A stretch of 64,000 nt of DNA from Panonychus citri (GCF_014898815.1 NW_026515482.1:1488001-1552000), one strand, 5' to 3'. Shown: positions 36,801-53,300, counted from the first letter of the stretch. The notes: generated by a model from the sequence alone, not told the origin. Program-made: numbers and translations.

Positions 36801-39410
36801 AATAATAAACATCAAAAAGATGAACATGATCATCAATTTTTCATCTTTAATCAGAAATTATACTCAGAACTTTATCTTCTCAATTCTAAAGGAAATGTTG
36901 AGATAAATTCTGTTATCATTTAACTGACAGTCTTTTGATTGATTATGAAATTATCATGTTAATGAAAACCATGAAAATGTCACCATCACCATGTCGTAGT
37001 ACTTATTACTAGAATGCTAGTTATCAATTCATCATTTGAACTTTAAAACTTTACAACAAAATTCAAGTTCAATAATTTCCATCCTCATGTAAAGTTCAGT
37101 TTCATCATGCTGATGATTATCATCGTCAATTATTGATAATAAAATGGTGTCTCAATTTTACTTGGAGCTTCATTTTTTTCAATCATCTTCATCTTCCTTA
37201 TGATATGATTATCATGTTGACATCTAACAGCAAATGAACTTGAAATTTAGTCAGGAAGTTTCATCATGGAATCACTTATATGAAATTTCAATTCTTATTT
37301 TCATGATTCAGCCTGAAAAAAAAACTTTTCCGTTGAAACTTTCTGAATAATGTTATCGGCTATTATTGTTATTATTATTTTAAGAGATTCAATATGTTAT
37401 TTCATGACGAAACTCATGACGATGATGATTATAATTCACTGAGGTGTATTAGCATTTGAATGAAATAATATCCATGATCAAAAGTGTTCATGATAACATT
37501 GAAATATGATATCATTGTGATAGTTTCCTTGTTTACATTGTTGATACAAAACTTTCACTTTTTCCCTATTCATCATCATGATGGTTATTGAGATAATAGA
37601 GATTCAGTTGTGAAAACTTTCAACATGAAACATGAATTGTAAACTTTTACTTTACCTCCCAGTAAGTGAACAGGAGAGAGAGAGAGAGAGAGAGAGAAAT
37701 CATCATGAAATGTGATAAATTGCCCTGGATAAAGAAAGAGAATCAAATCAGGTTTCAATTCGATATCATGTTTTTTTTCTTTGCGAAGAAAAAAAAATCG
37801 AAAAGTTAGAACATTTTTCGCCTTCGATTACCAAAGGATAACTTATTTTCGCCAGTAATTCTTAGAATCTCTTTAATATCTTTTATGGTGATTCAATCGA
37901 TTATTGATTATGGTGAACATGAAAGAAATTCTCATGATGATGAGAATTAAATAACAAGATTATCATCAAAAGTTCAGTTGGGAAAAAAAGTTCAATGGTT
38001 CGATGATATCAATCAAATGGTGCTCTTTTTTTACTTGGAAAATATTTCTCTATCTAACTACATGGGGTTCTTATTATAATTCAAAGGTGGGAAGTGGTTT
38101 AAATAGGAAAAATAATCAACATTATCATCATCAGAATTTATTTCAATTCGAAATGAAAAAGTTACGATAAATTTACTGTTCAATTCAAATTCGAGAGTCG
38201 ATTTTTTCTCTTTCTCTCAACTTTTTTTTTCTCCTCATTTTAAAGTTAATACATTTACTCAAGCATACAGAGAGATACTTATATATCGAGGATGATGAGG
38301 ATGAAGATTTGAAAGGATAAAATCAGAGAAAGAATCAAATCAGTCAACTAGAAAGATCGTAAAGTAGATCGACATTTAAGAAGAGAATGAGAGAGTAGAA
38401 AAATGTTCTAATGAAAGAAAAGATGGAGGATAATCGAAATTTAGAAATATAAATTTCATTCTTTCATCTCTTTCATCTTTCATTCATTCTCCATGAAACT
38501 CAATTCATGATGGTGATGAAAGAGAAACACTTTCATTTGTAAAGGTAAAGTTTTTCGCGAGGAAAAAAAAAGGCTAATCAAATGTTGACAGAAAGAAAAC
38601 AAAGAATAAGAAATGTCGAATTATTTTTTTTTCTTTAATATTAAACAACAATTTTCTCCGATTATGTTCACACTCTGAATTCTCAGAATTCTAAGAATTC
38701 TCTGGAATTAGTATGGAGAAAAAGTCTTTTCCATGAAAATGTTTCATTATAACTTTTCTATCATATTCAAATGCATTCATATTGAATCACAAACTGTTGT
38801 CATAATTAACGAAAAACAAACAGCTGATACTCAAGGTGTCACATTTTCCTTTGGTGTGATTGTTGTTAACATGATATCGATAAAGATAAATGAATCTTTT
38901 ATCGTTCACTTGGAATAAGCTTTTCCCTTTCGCTTTTCTTGCTTACTCTTTGACTTGATTTCCATTACAAGTGAATCGTCCCAAGGTAAAACTGACCATC
39001 AATCAACAGCTCGTTGACCCATTGAATGGTAACCAAAGAAAGAGAACAAGAAAAAAAGAAGAGATAAAAACAGGGGGAGAACGAAAATTCTGATAACATC
39101 ATCACTGAATAAAGAGAATTTTTTATTCAGTCTCTTTTTCTTTTTTCATCTTTCATAATATTCCAATTTCTTGTCCGCTTCCTCTCCTTCTCAATGATTC
39201 ATTTTTTTCCTCCTTCATTTTCTCATGATGAATATCATGTAATGTCCTTTAAGATCATATGTAATCATAATGATTCTTATTCTGATTCCAACAATGATAA
39301 TGATACCATTTCATGATATAATTCAGTCTGTCCGTTCATTTCTCATCGATTATCATCTCAATTCTGTTTATTTTTCTATCTTTCCAATCACTACATCATC
39401 TGTCCAATTC

Positions 39411-39467
<57 letters not shown>

Positions 39468-42400
39468 CTCTCTCTTATCTCCATCCTTCATCATTGTCCA
39501 GTAACTAAGTCCATCTAATAGGATATTCTTAACATTTCCTCTTGATTATCATCATTGAATCATCATCATAATTCAGATTCCTTTTCATAGTGTAATATCT
39601 GTAATCTGTCAAAAACTTCACCCCTACTACAATTCTGTTCATGATATACCATGACTTTTACTCTGAACTTTAGTAACTGTTTTTTTCCTCTTCATATCAA
39701 CATGATGAAAATAATAATAACCATCATCATCATCATCAACAACATGTTCAATCATGATAAAATGAATTGAGATCTTACAAGAACAATAACCAATTTCCTA
39801 ATAATATCGAAAGATAAAAATATCATAATAAGAAAATTGATCAGAAAATAATTCACTCAACAGACTTATGGCCATTTAAGTGACCTAATCAATTAGCGGC
39901 CTTTCCGTTACCTGTTTCCACCCACACCTTCAATCTTATTCATCTCCAAGTGGATCTATTTTAAATATGATAAATTACCCTCCCCGCTCCCTATCAAGTG
40001 TCTCTTGACTCAACAACAACTTGATATCTTGATGGTTTATCAACAAGTGATGAGGAAAAAGTTTTGGTTAAAAAAGTTGTGATACCAAAAGACTTTGATA
40101 AATTGTTACCACAATATTAATATTGAATATGAAGACAAATACAAAGCCAAAAGTGTATCAACAACAACAAGTGAACTGATTGTAATATTGACTATTATCA
40201 TGGTGGATACAATTCATTGAGTCAATTTTGAGAGCATGAATATCACCATGAAGATTGGAGGAGGAGGAGGAAAAAGAAAGTGTAAATGCTAAATGAATTT
40301 ACTCACATGAGAACATGAGAAACATCAAGTGTAACAAGTTAAATATCTTTGAGACATGAATTTCATTGCAAATTTCACCTCAGGGGAATTTTTTTCTTTG
40401 CTCTCGTCATGATAACAATAAAAATCTATCCATACATATAAATGCTGACTGAAGGAACAATAAGAAATTGATGATGATGATGAATATACACTTTCCATCA
40501 TCCACTTTATTCAATGTGAAATGAAAAGGATCTAAAAATAGTTTAGCATTTATCATGGAAAAGGTAAAATATTCTGTCCCCTGGAATTTTTCATATTCTG
40601 ATTCAGGTTGAAATAGAAATCACGGAAATCTCCATGATGTCCAAAACTATCAGTATAACCCTTCCATCAACATGATTATGTTAACTATTAGAATGTAGGT
40701 ATAAAGAACAAGGGAAAAAGAAGAGAAGAAAAAAAAAGTTCTTAAAATTCTGATGGATAAAATAATATATTGAATCATGTAGATAAAGAGGGTGAACATT
40801 TTGTTTCGAAAAGTTTTTGATAAACTTTTTTGTTCTTTGTGAATCTAATAATCAAATGGTTGGAATGTTCATTTTTCATTCATCCCTTTTTAAAAGGTAT
40901 TCAGCTAATATCACCATGAATCCCATGGTGTAGATAACAAGATTTTACCTTTTTTCTTTTATGTTTCCAGAAATTTTCTGTACCTTTACTATCTGTTCAA
41001 TTTTCACCCTTGAACACTGATTTTTCATAGATTTTATATACAATATTATTATTAATAAATTCAGTTGACTGATCCTATTTTTGGTCGTTCAGGTTTTTCC
41101 TTTTATCTCAATCATGTTTTTGTTTTTACACCATGAAAATTATTCCCTGTTGACCCGATTTTTGATGAATTTTCAATGAGACGAATTGATTAACTGTAAT
41201 ATACACTCACAGAGAATACAATAAATCTGTTCATCGGCATTTTCTGGTCAGCTGATTGTTGATACAATTTAGTTAACAATATATATACATAAACTGGACA
41301 ATAGCTAATCATAAATATGTATGAAACTTTTAATAGGGAATCCATTTTAATCAACTGATCAGATTCAATTTAATCACTTGCTTTGTCATTCTGTTAATGA
41401 TATTGAGTTTTTTTTCCTCTCCTGTGCTTTTGTTGGGTTAATCTGGTAAACTGGTCATCAACTGGTCAAGTATTTTTGTATTTTTTTTTCTTGTTCAATA
41501 TTTATGTTCATTTTCTGTCTAACTGTTTAACTTAATTACGTCAATGAATCAGGCTAATTAGTTTGAGTATCAACCCTTTCAGTTGATTATATTGACATTG
41601 ATTTTGATTGTCAACCAAAAGAAAAGCAAGAAAAAACAAATCATTATCATCTAATCAAATGTATGATTTATTAATCTCAATATTTATGTTTTCTGACACC
41701 TAATCATAACAATTAGCTAATCAATCTGATTAATAATGAAGGTTAGCAGATAAAAATAACTCAATATTTTTATGTTGATTAAATCAAAAGGATACTTATA
41801 AATAAAACTTGTCCTTTACTTGACCATTGATTGTTAATCTTGGTAGGTAATTGATGTGAGTGCAACTATTGTACAGGGTGTTTTTTATCAGCTATTTCAA
41901 TCAGAATAGATCAAGAATACAAAAGTCATTTGAAGGTCAGACTTGGTCAAAGGATCTGATGAATTGAAACGTTTCCTCCTTTGCATTTCTAGGTCATTAC
42001 GATTGCAGTATACATTTTAGCCAATTAAAAGGGTTGCATGAAATTGGATGAAATTTGAATTATTGTAATATTTATCATAATCCTAGATTGAATTTTTGAA
42101 TTGTCATGACGATGATGAAGAAAATTTTCTGATCAATTAGTTTTTGATTTTATTCTGATAATGTTTAATGATAATGATACTTGATGATTTTGTTCAATAT
42201 CTTTTGAATGTGATAAGTTTTCACAATGAAATACAAACAATCAAACACAAAATATGATGATGATGATTATAAGCAAACAATGAGAAAACATTGATTGGAG
42301 AAATATGATTAGGATATTGATATTCGCAGGAAAAAGATTCCTGAAATCTTTGATTATCATGATGGTAATGAAGATAAAGATAACGGTTGAAGATGATGAA

Positions 42401-45400
42401 AAGATAAGTAAATATCAGATAACTTAAATCTCAATTAATCTATCAGGTTAATATTAAGTATCATGTGTATTATTTATTGCCTTTTGATGATCATGATGAT
42501 GGTCAAGTAAATTATTGAAAGGGTTAAAGGGGAAAGTCCTTGACATTTAAAGAGAGAGAGAGATGAAGATTATCAATTAATGGTCAAACAGTTTACAACT
42601 GAATTAGCTGACCACTGGAAAATAGATCAGCAAGAAAATGAAAGGGATTGAGATTTGTGAAAAAAAGATTAAGTTGAGACAATCCTATGGGTTCAACTAA
42701 TTTCCCAAATAATAATAGTTGAATAAGGAAGTGGAATTGCTCATGAAAGAGAGTAAGAGAGAAAGAAGGATGAATCGTTGTGAGAGAGAGATGGGAGTGG
42801 GTAAATGCTGGGAAGACGATAAATAATGGAAAGACAGAGTTGGAAGAGGAAGATGACAAAAAAAGAAAACCATAAATAGCTCATTGAAAATGCCATTGGA
42901 ATTGATGGTTTCTCTTTTTTTTTCGAAGGATATAAAATGATGATACTGATGATGATGAAGATGATAATAAATAGTAAACTGGTCAAGAACAACAAGATGA
43001 CCATTGAATGGATTAGAATAGTTTATCTTGTTAACATCCGATGCGTGACAATATTTCATTCAATGGATAAAATATTATTATTCAATTGCAATAGGAATAA
43101 ATATTGAGCAAAGAACGAAAAATAATTTTTCAATCTCTTTTACTTTTCTATTTGGTAAAAAAAAACAAAGATTCTCATTCAATTGATAGATTTTTTTTCT
43201 CACCATAAAACATTAACTGGTAATATTGAAACTCAGGTGAATAAATAGATTCTATGATCATTTAATCACCATCATGGTAATCATTTGAATGAGCAATAAA
43301 ACGGATAACAATTGATAAAAGTTCTGGAAATTTTGAAAGATGAATTCATCTTCTCAGGTAATAACATCATTTATCATGAAATATGAAACTAAATCCATTC
43401 CAATGGAAATACATGAGACAGTAAACAATAATGTTTACCAATGGAGGGAAAATAAAAAAAAGGTTTGAAAAAGTTTCACCTCTTCCTGAATTCAGAGGTA
43501 ATCACCATGAACTTTATGAACCACTGAAACAAAGGGAAGTAAACAAAGGTAAAACCCATGTATTCATGGTGATATGAGGCTTGGATGGTGAACTTGTGAA
43601 AGTGGAATAAAATATTTTCATCTTCACTTTATGAACTATTCTGAGGAGTAAAAAGTTTGAGGTGAAAGAAAAAGTTCCGTTACCTGGATAATATTACATT
43701 TACCTTTCATCTTAAAATCATTTGAAAAACTTTTCTTGTTTCCTGTTTACTCAATCATGATAAATTCTGGTGAAAAAATTCAACTCGATGAAACTTGATG
43801 ATTGATGTTTTACAACTTGACAGTAAACATTTTGAATCTACTGTTGAATTTATGAAAATTTGATCAACTTTGTTTACCAATTCTGATTGATCAATTGTTC
43901 AACAATCACCATGTTATCATGAGAGAGAGAGAGACCAATAGCTATGGCACTTTAGTCATTATCATTTACATGATGAATTCATGAGCAATCAACTGAACAA
44001 TCAAGTTGATCTGAAGAAAACTTCTCATTCAAATGATTTGCATTTACTTTTTTGTTTCTCTCTTTTCATTCAGATTTCAAGATATAAAAATCTCTTCCCA
44101 TGTAAAACTAAATGAAATGCTGAACAATAGATTATGCAAGTTGAAAAATCATTCATTGATTAAATTCCCATGAAGTTTTGAGATTTTCATGATAACAATT
44201 AACAAACGATTGTTTGAATTTTCCAATGGCTAATGTGTTTACTCATTTAACTGTTTTTCCTTTGATTAATATTATTTAATGGGAAATTATGTTCAATATA
44301 TATTTTTATTTTTATCGCTCAGAATTCATGTTTACTATAAAGATTATCATCAAAGCTCACAAGTATTAACAGAATGATTATAACCATCAGATTAAATCTA
44401 ATTGAGGTGAAATTGATGCCGATAAACTGAAGGATGAAGATGATAAACATTTTCTCACAAATATCTTATTCTGAGGTGGGAGAAAAAATTTAATATCTTC
44501 AAGTCATGAATCTTCTGGATATTATTATTAGTATTTGTACCCTGACAATTTCTAAAGATATTAAACTGAATCAATATCTTGAAAATCTCATGAGATTTTT
44601 TCATCAGCAACAATTTACTGGTCAACTTTTCATATTCCCCACCCTTTTAAGTGTCCACTTTCTGACCAATATCTTTTCTCTCTCATCATCATCATCATCA
44701 TCATCATTATCAGTTTGTTAAATTTAATATCCTCTTCAATTTATCATCTTTATCCATCCATCTTAAAGTTAATCTCCTTCAAACTCATCAGGGAAATATT
44801 AAACTTGAGGATTTAACCCTTAAGGTATAATAATAAGAAGCTTCATCCATTCAGAATTCAGAAAAGTTCTGGCTCAAGTTCAACCTTTTCCCCTCATCTT
44901 ATGAATTTAAACTTGGATAATAAAGTTTTCCCTTTGAAAGAAAAATAAACCAATCCATATTCAGATTTGAACAAACCATAAAGATGAACATGGTAATTGT
45001 TTCAATCAATTCGCAATAATTTAAATTTGCCAATTTACTAATCATCAAATTTGAACAATTGAATTGAAACTATTATTACCATGAAACAGCACGTTAATGG
45101 CAAGATATCAACTTTGAATAAAGTGAAAAAAAAAGTTCTCAACAATTTTAACAAGTTTTCTGTTAAAAAATTCAAATAATCATCAATTTTATCTCCATCA
45201 TCATCATCATTATCATCATCAGTTGTGTCACAGACAATACCAAGCTATCATCAACACAAAAGGTAGATGAGGTATTCATTTTAATCATCACCATCAATTT
45301 CACTTCCGAATATATTATCAGGCTTGATTCTTGAAATTGTTCATAATCTTTATTACCAGTAATAATAATCACTTAGAACTCAGAGAGAAGCCAATTGATG

Positions 45401-48400
45401 ATTTTATTACAATATCCATGTCATGATTATGTGTATTATATATTGATGATATTCATTTTCATTCATGTAAAACTTTCACCCTGAAATGAGCATCTACAGT
45501 CTCGGTCAAAAGTTTATGAACAAAAATCAATTCAACTCAACACAACACAATTTCTGATGAATTGGATAGATTTTCACCCTAAAAAAAAATGACCCAACAA
45601 TTGACCAGTTGGAGATTTATTATTATTCTGATGCTCTATACTAATGACAATTAAGCCTTTGACCACAATTAGTGAGCATTATTATTAACCACTAATCTAA
45701 TTATGTTTAAGAAAAAAAAAAGTTACTGAGTTTAGTTGACAATAGAAATGCCTTTGGAACCTGATCCCTAACAATTAAGCCCCAACATTGACAACAATTA
45801 ATTTGAAGCACAAAATTTGATTTAAATGATTGTTCATAAATTTTTGGCATCCACTGTACATTTTAGTTGCCTGAGTAACTAATAATAATACAGTTATTTA
45901 ATCATAAACCAACAGGCAACACAATAAGAGAGCTCAATATATATTATTAATAATGAGAAATAATAATTGACAAACAAGAAACAACAATAAGATGAGGATG
46001 AGGATGCAAATGATTATTATTATGATGAAAATAATATTATATTAAAATGAGTCACAATTTACCATGATAATGGTGGATAAAATTAACGAGACTGATTATA
46101 TTGAAATTTTCAGATATTAATATAATAATGAGATAACAATTGATTTATGTTAATCATTTAGTAGATGAGGATGATTTGTTTTCTTACATCACAACATAAA
46201 AATATATATCAATCATATTGATATTAATGCATTAGATAATTAAAGTTAATTCTGGTTAATTGTTGAGTAATAACGAGAAGATGAAAAAAAAATATTATTA
46301 GTTTCATAGTTTAATAAGTTATTAAGTAATAAATTATACATCATAACCCATAAGTATTGGCATCGTGATAAGTTGGCATTATTAATAAATATATCGCATC
46401 CTCATCATCAATATCTTTTGTCATTTTAATAATCATCAAGCTTATCATCATCATCATCATTGTCTTCATCATCTTCACCTTTATGTTTTAACTCTTTGAT
46501 TTTTTTCTTCTTCTTCTATTTTCCATCCTCATCTTCATCTAGAGAGAGAGAGAAGAAAAAATTTATTATCATCAGGCACATTCTTTTGTTCTTAGGAAAT
46601 TCAGTGTTCATGGGGAATCATCATCTCCATGTACATGGTAACATAATGATAGAGGGAGAGTAAGAGTGAGAGAGAGAGAGACATGTATCTTATAACAATA
46701 CATAATTCATGATATTGCCTCAGAATTTTTCAGAACTTATCAGAATATCTACTTTCATGGAGAGAGAGAGAGAATGATAAGTTATCATCTTAGTGTTTTT
46801 TTTTCATTCTCTTCATCATCATTTAGTCTCTGTGTAAGTGTTAAGATCTAATGATTAGATGATGAACATGATTCGAGATAAAAGTTTTTCTCCTCATGAA
46901 ATACAATTGATTTTATTATTATTATCTTTTCTTCATTATCATTATCATCTTATCATCTTCCTTGTAATTTTCTTCTTTCTTCCTCTTCCTTTTCCGCCTT
47001 TAAAACGATTCTCCTTTTCTCTGTGCCAATCCAACTAATCTATGTACACTTCCTGGTTTGGGTGTTTTCATGAAACCATCTTTGACCTGGAAGAAAAACT
47101 CATCTCTCTGTCTCTGTCTCTCTCACTGAATCTCTATGAAAACATAAATAACCTTTAACCTTGATTGAAAAAAAAACAATCACCATCCACATAATGTTAA
47201 TCATAAATACATAATAAGTTCATTATATTAGATGAAAAATAAAATGACTCCGAAAATAAGGGAATGATAATAATAATAGGGAATCAATCGAGAGGAATTA
47301 ATTTCATATTAAATAACCAAGCATGATAATCATTCACTGGAATTACAATATTACTCATTATCGTCATTTTTTCCCACCCACTTTATCATTCACTTTATTT
47401 GATATCTTCTTCATTCCGGCCTTCAACCTCTTCATCTCTCTCTCTCTCTCTCTCTCCAGAACTTTTCTTCTATCACAACCATCAATTTAAATTTGGATCA
47501 ATGGATTGACATGATTATATAATATGAATCTTTCTCCCTGAAAATCGGTGTAATAAAAGCAATAAATAGGGAGAAAGGGTTGACTGGATGGATAGAAGAT
47601 TGAAAAAAAACGAGAAAAGAATAGACTTGAGGGTGAACCCAACTTCTATTTCAACATTTATTCTGACGTTTTGTTCAGAGAGAAACAGTTATAACTGAAG
47701 ATGGAAATTGATTCTAAGTTGAATTCTTATCCATGTTTCTTAACTTATTTGAATCTCCATCTCCATCTCAATAGGATTTAGGAAAACTTTAAGAATCTTA
47801 TACAGATTAACTGAGTAATTTTTCTGTTCTTTTCTCTATTGGAAATTTATTGTTGTGACTTGATGACTGAGAAAATGAAAAGTTCTGATAAACATGGTAA
47901 ACATTCACTTGGGGTCGTTCAGGTGAATCACTGACAGAAAAAAAAGCAAACTCAAGCAAAAGTGCAACATAAAATATGAGATAATGTTCAGTTAACAGTG
48001 AATAGTATAAATAATACATAAACTCAACAGAATTAGATATTAGATATAAATTGCAATTCCAAATGTTGAAACATTGATTTTAATATCTTCATGTTGAATC
48101 ATGGGAAGACTAAGAAGGTAAACAAAAAGACTGAGACAGAAAAGGAAAAGGAAAAGGAAAAGTCATCATGATGACTGTTTATTCAATTTCACCCTGAGAG
48201 ATATGAGTTCTGAACAAAGCAACAGTAACAAATTGTTAATGAGATCAATTTGTATCCGAATGATGTTTGATGAATAGAATCAGTGTAATATATTCAGAAA
48301 TCGTATATAAGGATAATTGATAACAGAGAAAAGAAAAATTCTGCAATTTTTTTGCTCTTTTTCTGTCTGAATATCAAGACAAATATCAACCATTTCAAGT

Positions 48401-50299
48401 TCTGAATAATCTTCATCATATATCATGATATTATCCTAATAACGTGTCGATAAAACTTTTGTTTTTTGTTTAGTTTTCCATGTACATGATGTGAAATTTG
48501 AAAAGAGAAAAATGAATTAGAAACTATTATTATGAAAATATTCACATAGAGAATTTGAAAAGTCAATATAACAATAGATTCTCAGTCTAAACATAATAAT
48601 AATAAATGTTTTCTCATCAGAATCATGAAGATTGAATAATTTTCTGCTATTTGAATACAGAACTTTTCTACAATCAGTTGTAAAAATATCTTGGTAATCA
48701 CGTTTAAAATGCTGTTTAAAATCTGTTGAATTATATGTTAACCCTTTTGAGGATTATCGTCATTATATAAGAGCAGGAAAAGTTCATTTCCTGGATTTCA
48801 TGATGAACAAAGATGATAAACAAACCGGGAAAAATCCAATCACAACTTGAAATGATCAGGAAGGTTAATCAACATAACCTGAGAATTTAACCTCGAATCC
48901 CAATGAACATTTGAGAATCCAGAATTTCAGGTTCAATTGTTTATATTAGAATTTGAAATAACGATGATTGTCTATCATCACACTGATGATGAGAAGCAGA
49001 AAGAAAAAAGTTCTGATAAATGGGAATAATATTTCAATCTCATATCTATCTAGTTCTCTTTCCCTGTTATCATGATGATCCCTGGGATTTTTTTCCTCCT
49101 CAAAGTGCAAAAAAAAAATCAACAACAACAACAATAAGCTTATGGTAATAAAAGCTACACAATTAATTTGATTGTTTATCAAAATGTCAACAATCAACGT
49201 CACAGATCAGTAATAAATATTACGATTGATACGATTATTATTAGCACTGGATTAACATGGGATCCAAAAGGATTCATTGTAAAGTCTAATGAGATGAGGA
49301 TTATCTTGTTTACAGAATCAAATCAGATTAACATTAAGGTGTAACAATAGAGTAAACAAAATCCTCATTGAATTAATTCATTAAAACTTTCACCTCAATG
49401 ATGATTTATCAGTTGAGATAAACAAAGAAGACAGATTAAGATTAGTGGTAATTTAATTGTGACAATTTAGGTTTTTCAGATAAGTGTTCAGCTAATAAGA
49501 TTAATACTCTCTCTCTCTCTCTCTCTCCCTTTCGAGTTGTTTAATCATATCAATCAACAGTTAATCAGTTTCTTATCTTTCAGTTGATTAAATGTCCTGA
49601 ATCATTTTTGATTACCTTTCATGACATGGTGATTAAAGTTTCATGATAATATCACAAAAGTGATATTGAATTAATTATCCAAGTGGAAAAGAAAACAATA
49701 ATTATGTTTATTAATAATATAAGAGTTCTGAGTTGTGGTTTGATGATTCAAAATTGGAAAGTTAAATCATATTATCATGAGAGAGATTGAAACTTTAATG
49801 AACCAATAAACAGGTAAATAACCAACAAGAGGAAATTATAGTTGATGAAAAGTTTGAATTGATTGAAGGGAAGATGATGTTTAATAATGATGAGAAAATG
49901 ATGATGACGATCAACATGATTGCTTGGAAAATCATCTGAGAGTTCAATGTTTATGAGATTACTTTTTTTTCATCCTCATCACTATTTTTATCAACTCGAT
50001 AAATCACTTCCCATGTAAACAGGGAGGAAGTGAGACAGTGAGTGAGTGAGTGAGAGAGAGAGAGAGAGAGATAGTGAGTCAAGAAGATTATTAAGAGTAT
50101 ATTAATCAATAACCAATAATAATGATCTTAATACGAGTAATAATAATATCACCAGGAAAACGAGGATAAAGTAGAAGTGAATAAAATGTCTCAAGGTGAT
50201 TAAGATGATGAGAGAGAAAAAAATAACAGTAAAGATTATCGAAAAGAAAAAAAATCGAAAACAAGAAATTCTCTATCTGTATCTTCCTGCTCCCTCTTT

Positions 50300-50334
<35 letters not shown>

Positions 50335-53300
50335 GAAGATGATAATATTATCAACTGTTTACTGGAGCGATTTGGTTGATTAATATATATTTATCTGCTA
50401 TTAACAGAGTTAACTAAGTTCAACTAATATTATTATTCAACTGTAATGTTGACTGCTCATCATCATGATGATACAAAAAACAAAAATGATAAAATAGCCT
50501 GAGGGTAGATGATTAAGGTTATCCAATGGAAATGAAAAAAAAATTCATCTTAAGATGGAAAAAAAAGTTATCGGAATAAGGAGCAAGTTGAAGAATACTA
50601 ATCATCAACAATTAACTGATGATAATGATTAAAGTGATGATCATGTTGATGGGATGATACATGGAATCAGTTAATTATCGTATTGATTTCTTGATTCTAG
50701 AATTTTTTTACTTCATCTGCGACATTTCCTTGGGAAATATAAGAGGGAGAAAAATTCTGATTAAGAATTGACTTTTTGTTCAGTGTCCCCATGAAACTTT
50801 CAATACATTTCATCTTCTAACAATATATGTCAACATAAACTTAGAGAATGGGAGTGAATTTTAATCACCCAAAGAATTAAGATTTTGATGATGATAAACT
50901 ACATCTCTGAGTGTTTATCTTCATGAAGATGATGATGATGATGATTAATTATTTACTTACCTGGACCCTTGAGGAATCATTTGAAGCGGACGATGATTTT
51001 TTTGATTGTGTGCTTTGAGCAATCTGTGGATGATGATGATGATGATGATGATGAGAATGATGATAATGGGAGTGATTCTGATGATGAGATGATGAATTTG
51101 ATAGTTTACTTGTGATTAAACTGTGATGAGAGGTTGTTACTGATGTTGTTCCTGTTGTAAGTGATCCTGTTGTTGTTGTTGTTGTTTGATTTGCTTGTGC
51201 TGTTGTTGATGATGAAGATGAAGATGATGTTGAAGCTCCCATTGTTTTAGAAAGTGGATTATTGAAAAGTACCCTTGCCATTAGGCCGTAAAGTACACAT
51301 GATAAGAGAAGCGGGAAAATGTAAAACAAAACAAGGTCCGAAAAAAAGTAGCCCAAATAATATTTTCGTGACCAGGCAAATGTACAAGTTTCAAGGTTTG
51401 AATCTTCAAGTGAACGATAACAAATGGGCTCAACTTTGGTCAGGAAAAACCATGGGGCATTGTAGATACAGGCAAATAGCCAGACATTAAGGATAATCCG
51501 TTTGGCACGATGAACGGTACAAACTTTTTGCGCTTTCATCGGGTGGCAAATGGCAATGTATCGCTCAACGGTAAAGGCCGTGATCGACAGGGAGGAAGCG
51601 TCAATACCAAGATATTGGAAAAATATAAATAAAGCACAACCCACCCTTCCCCAGATCCATTGGTCGCCCAGAACGTAATAAGCTATTATCTCATTTGGAA
51701 CTGCGGCAATTAGCACCATTAAATCAGCGATTGAAAGACTGACCAAGTAACAATTTGTCGGTGTTCGCATTGAACGCGTTTTCACCACCACGATAACGAC
51801 CATGATGTTACCTAGAACACCTAGTGAACCGGAAAAAAAAGAATATTTTAATTTCGACAAAACTAAGAGAGAAAAAAATGAAAAGTTTTTTTTTCTCTTC
51901 TCTCATGATCATGATGATCGTAAATTTTACCCTGGTGATAACTTGATGATTCTGATAAGTTAACAGAATGTTGGAGGTAAAATATCACAACATGACAAGA
52001 GAGAGAGAGAGAGATACAAAGAGGGAATTGGTGAAGGTGGTAAATGGAGGTGGTGGATGTTTGTTACTTCATGACAAGAAAATTTCTCTTCTTCTTTTGT
52101 CTCCATGACAGAATCTTGTTTATATCCACAGTTTTCCAGGGGGAAAAAATGAACTTTTCTATCTTTCAGAATTTTCAATTTTATCTCGTTTCTTTCACCA
52201 ACTTGATATGAACTTTTATCTATCACCATAAATGTACATCATGTGTTATCGCTGCTGCTGCTGAGTGACTTGCATTGTGTTTCCTGACTGATGAAATGAT
52301 GAATTTGCAATTTAAAGTTATCATTATTGTTATTACATTGTAATATTGTACATGTAATATTGACAGGGTGGAGTCAAATAGTAGACAGGTAGACATGAAC
52401 TGAGTAAACACTGAACTTTTATCATGAAAAATGAAACGAATGGTTGAAATTGTTCATTGAAAAATATTCAGTTTCCTCTCATTAAAGAGAGAGAAAGTTA
52501 ATGTATCTTTTTAATCTCTCAGATGAAATTCTCGAATTTCCTCATGAAAGCAAAAAGATCATGAGATGAGGCTGAAAAAAAATCGAAAAATGAACAAAAT
52601 TTGTTTAAGAAGAAAAAAAATTCAAACTTTTCATGTTGATTGTTGTTGATTTATTGATGACATTTGATGAGCTTAATTCTCTGTCTACTGAATACTCTTT
52701 ATTGTGTCTCATGAAATTGGAACTGAACTTCTATTGATAATAATTCTAACCACATTCTAACATTTGAGTTCACAAGGAAATCTGAGACTATTGGAATACA
52801 CTCAATTACCTTTCTCTTTAATGAAGAAATTGAATATTTCCAATGAACTTTATACAAATTCAATACAAATTCTGAAATAATGTTTCAATTTTATCGAACC
52901 AGAAAACTTTATCGAATTAGAATTGAACTTTATCAACTGTCACCAAATAAACAAAAACAACAAAATCAACTAGATTAATATCAACTAATAATCTTGTTCT
53001 AGAACTGAATTAACCATCACAATTTATATCTCATTTTTTTACGTTTGACTCGATTAATTAACATTCCTGTTGATGATCATGTTTATCGTTGGTCTTTGAT
53101 ATCACAATCTGATATCTTAATAATAACAATCATCATGATGATTATCATGATATCCACTGATAGTTTTTATCGTTAGATGAAGCAAATATAACTATTGATT
53201 TGATGTAATTTAGAATCAAGATAATCATCATCAAGGTGAGAATTGGATTCATGGGAGTTGGATTTTTATATCATCATCATCATGAAAGATATAAAAAGGA

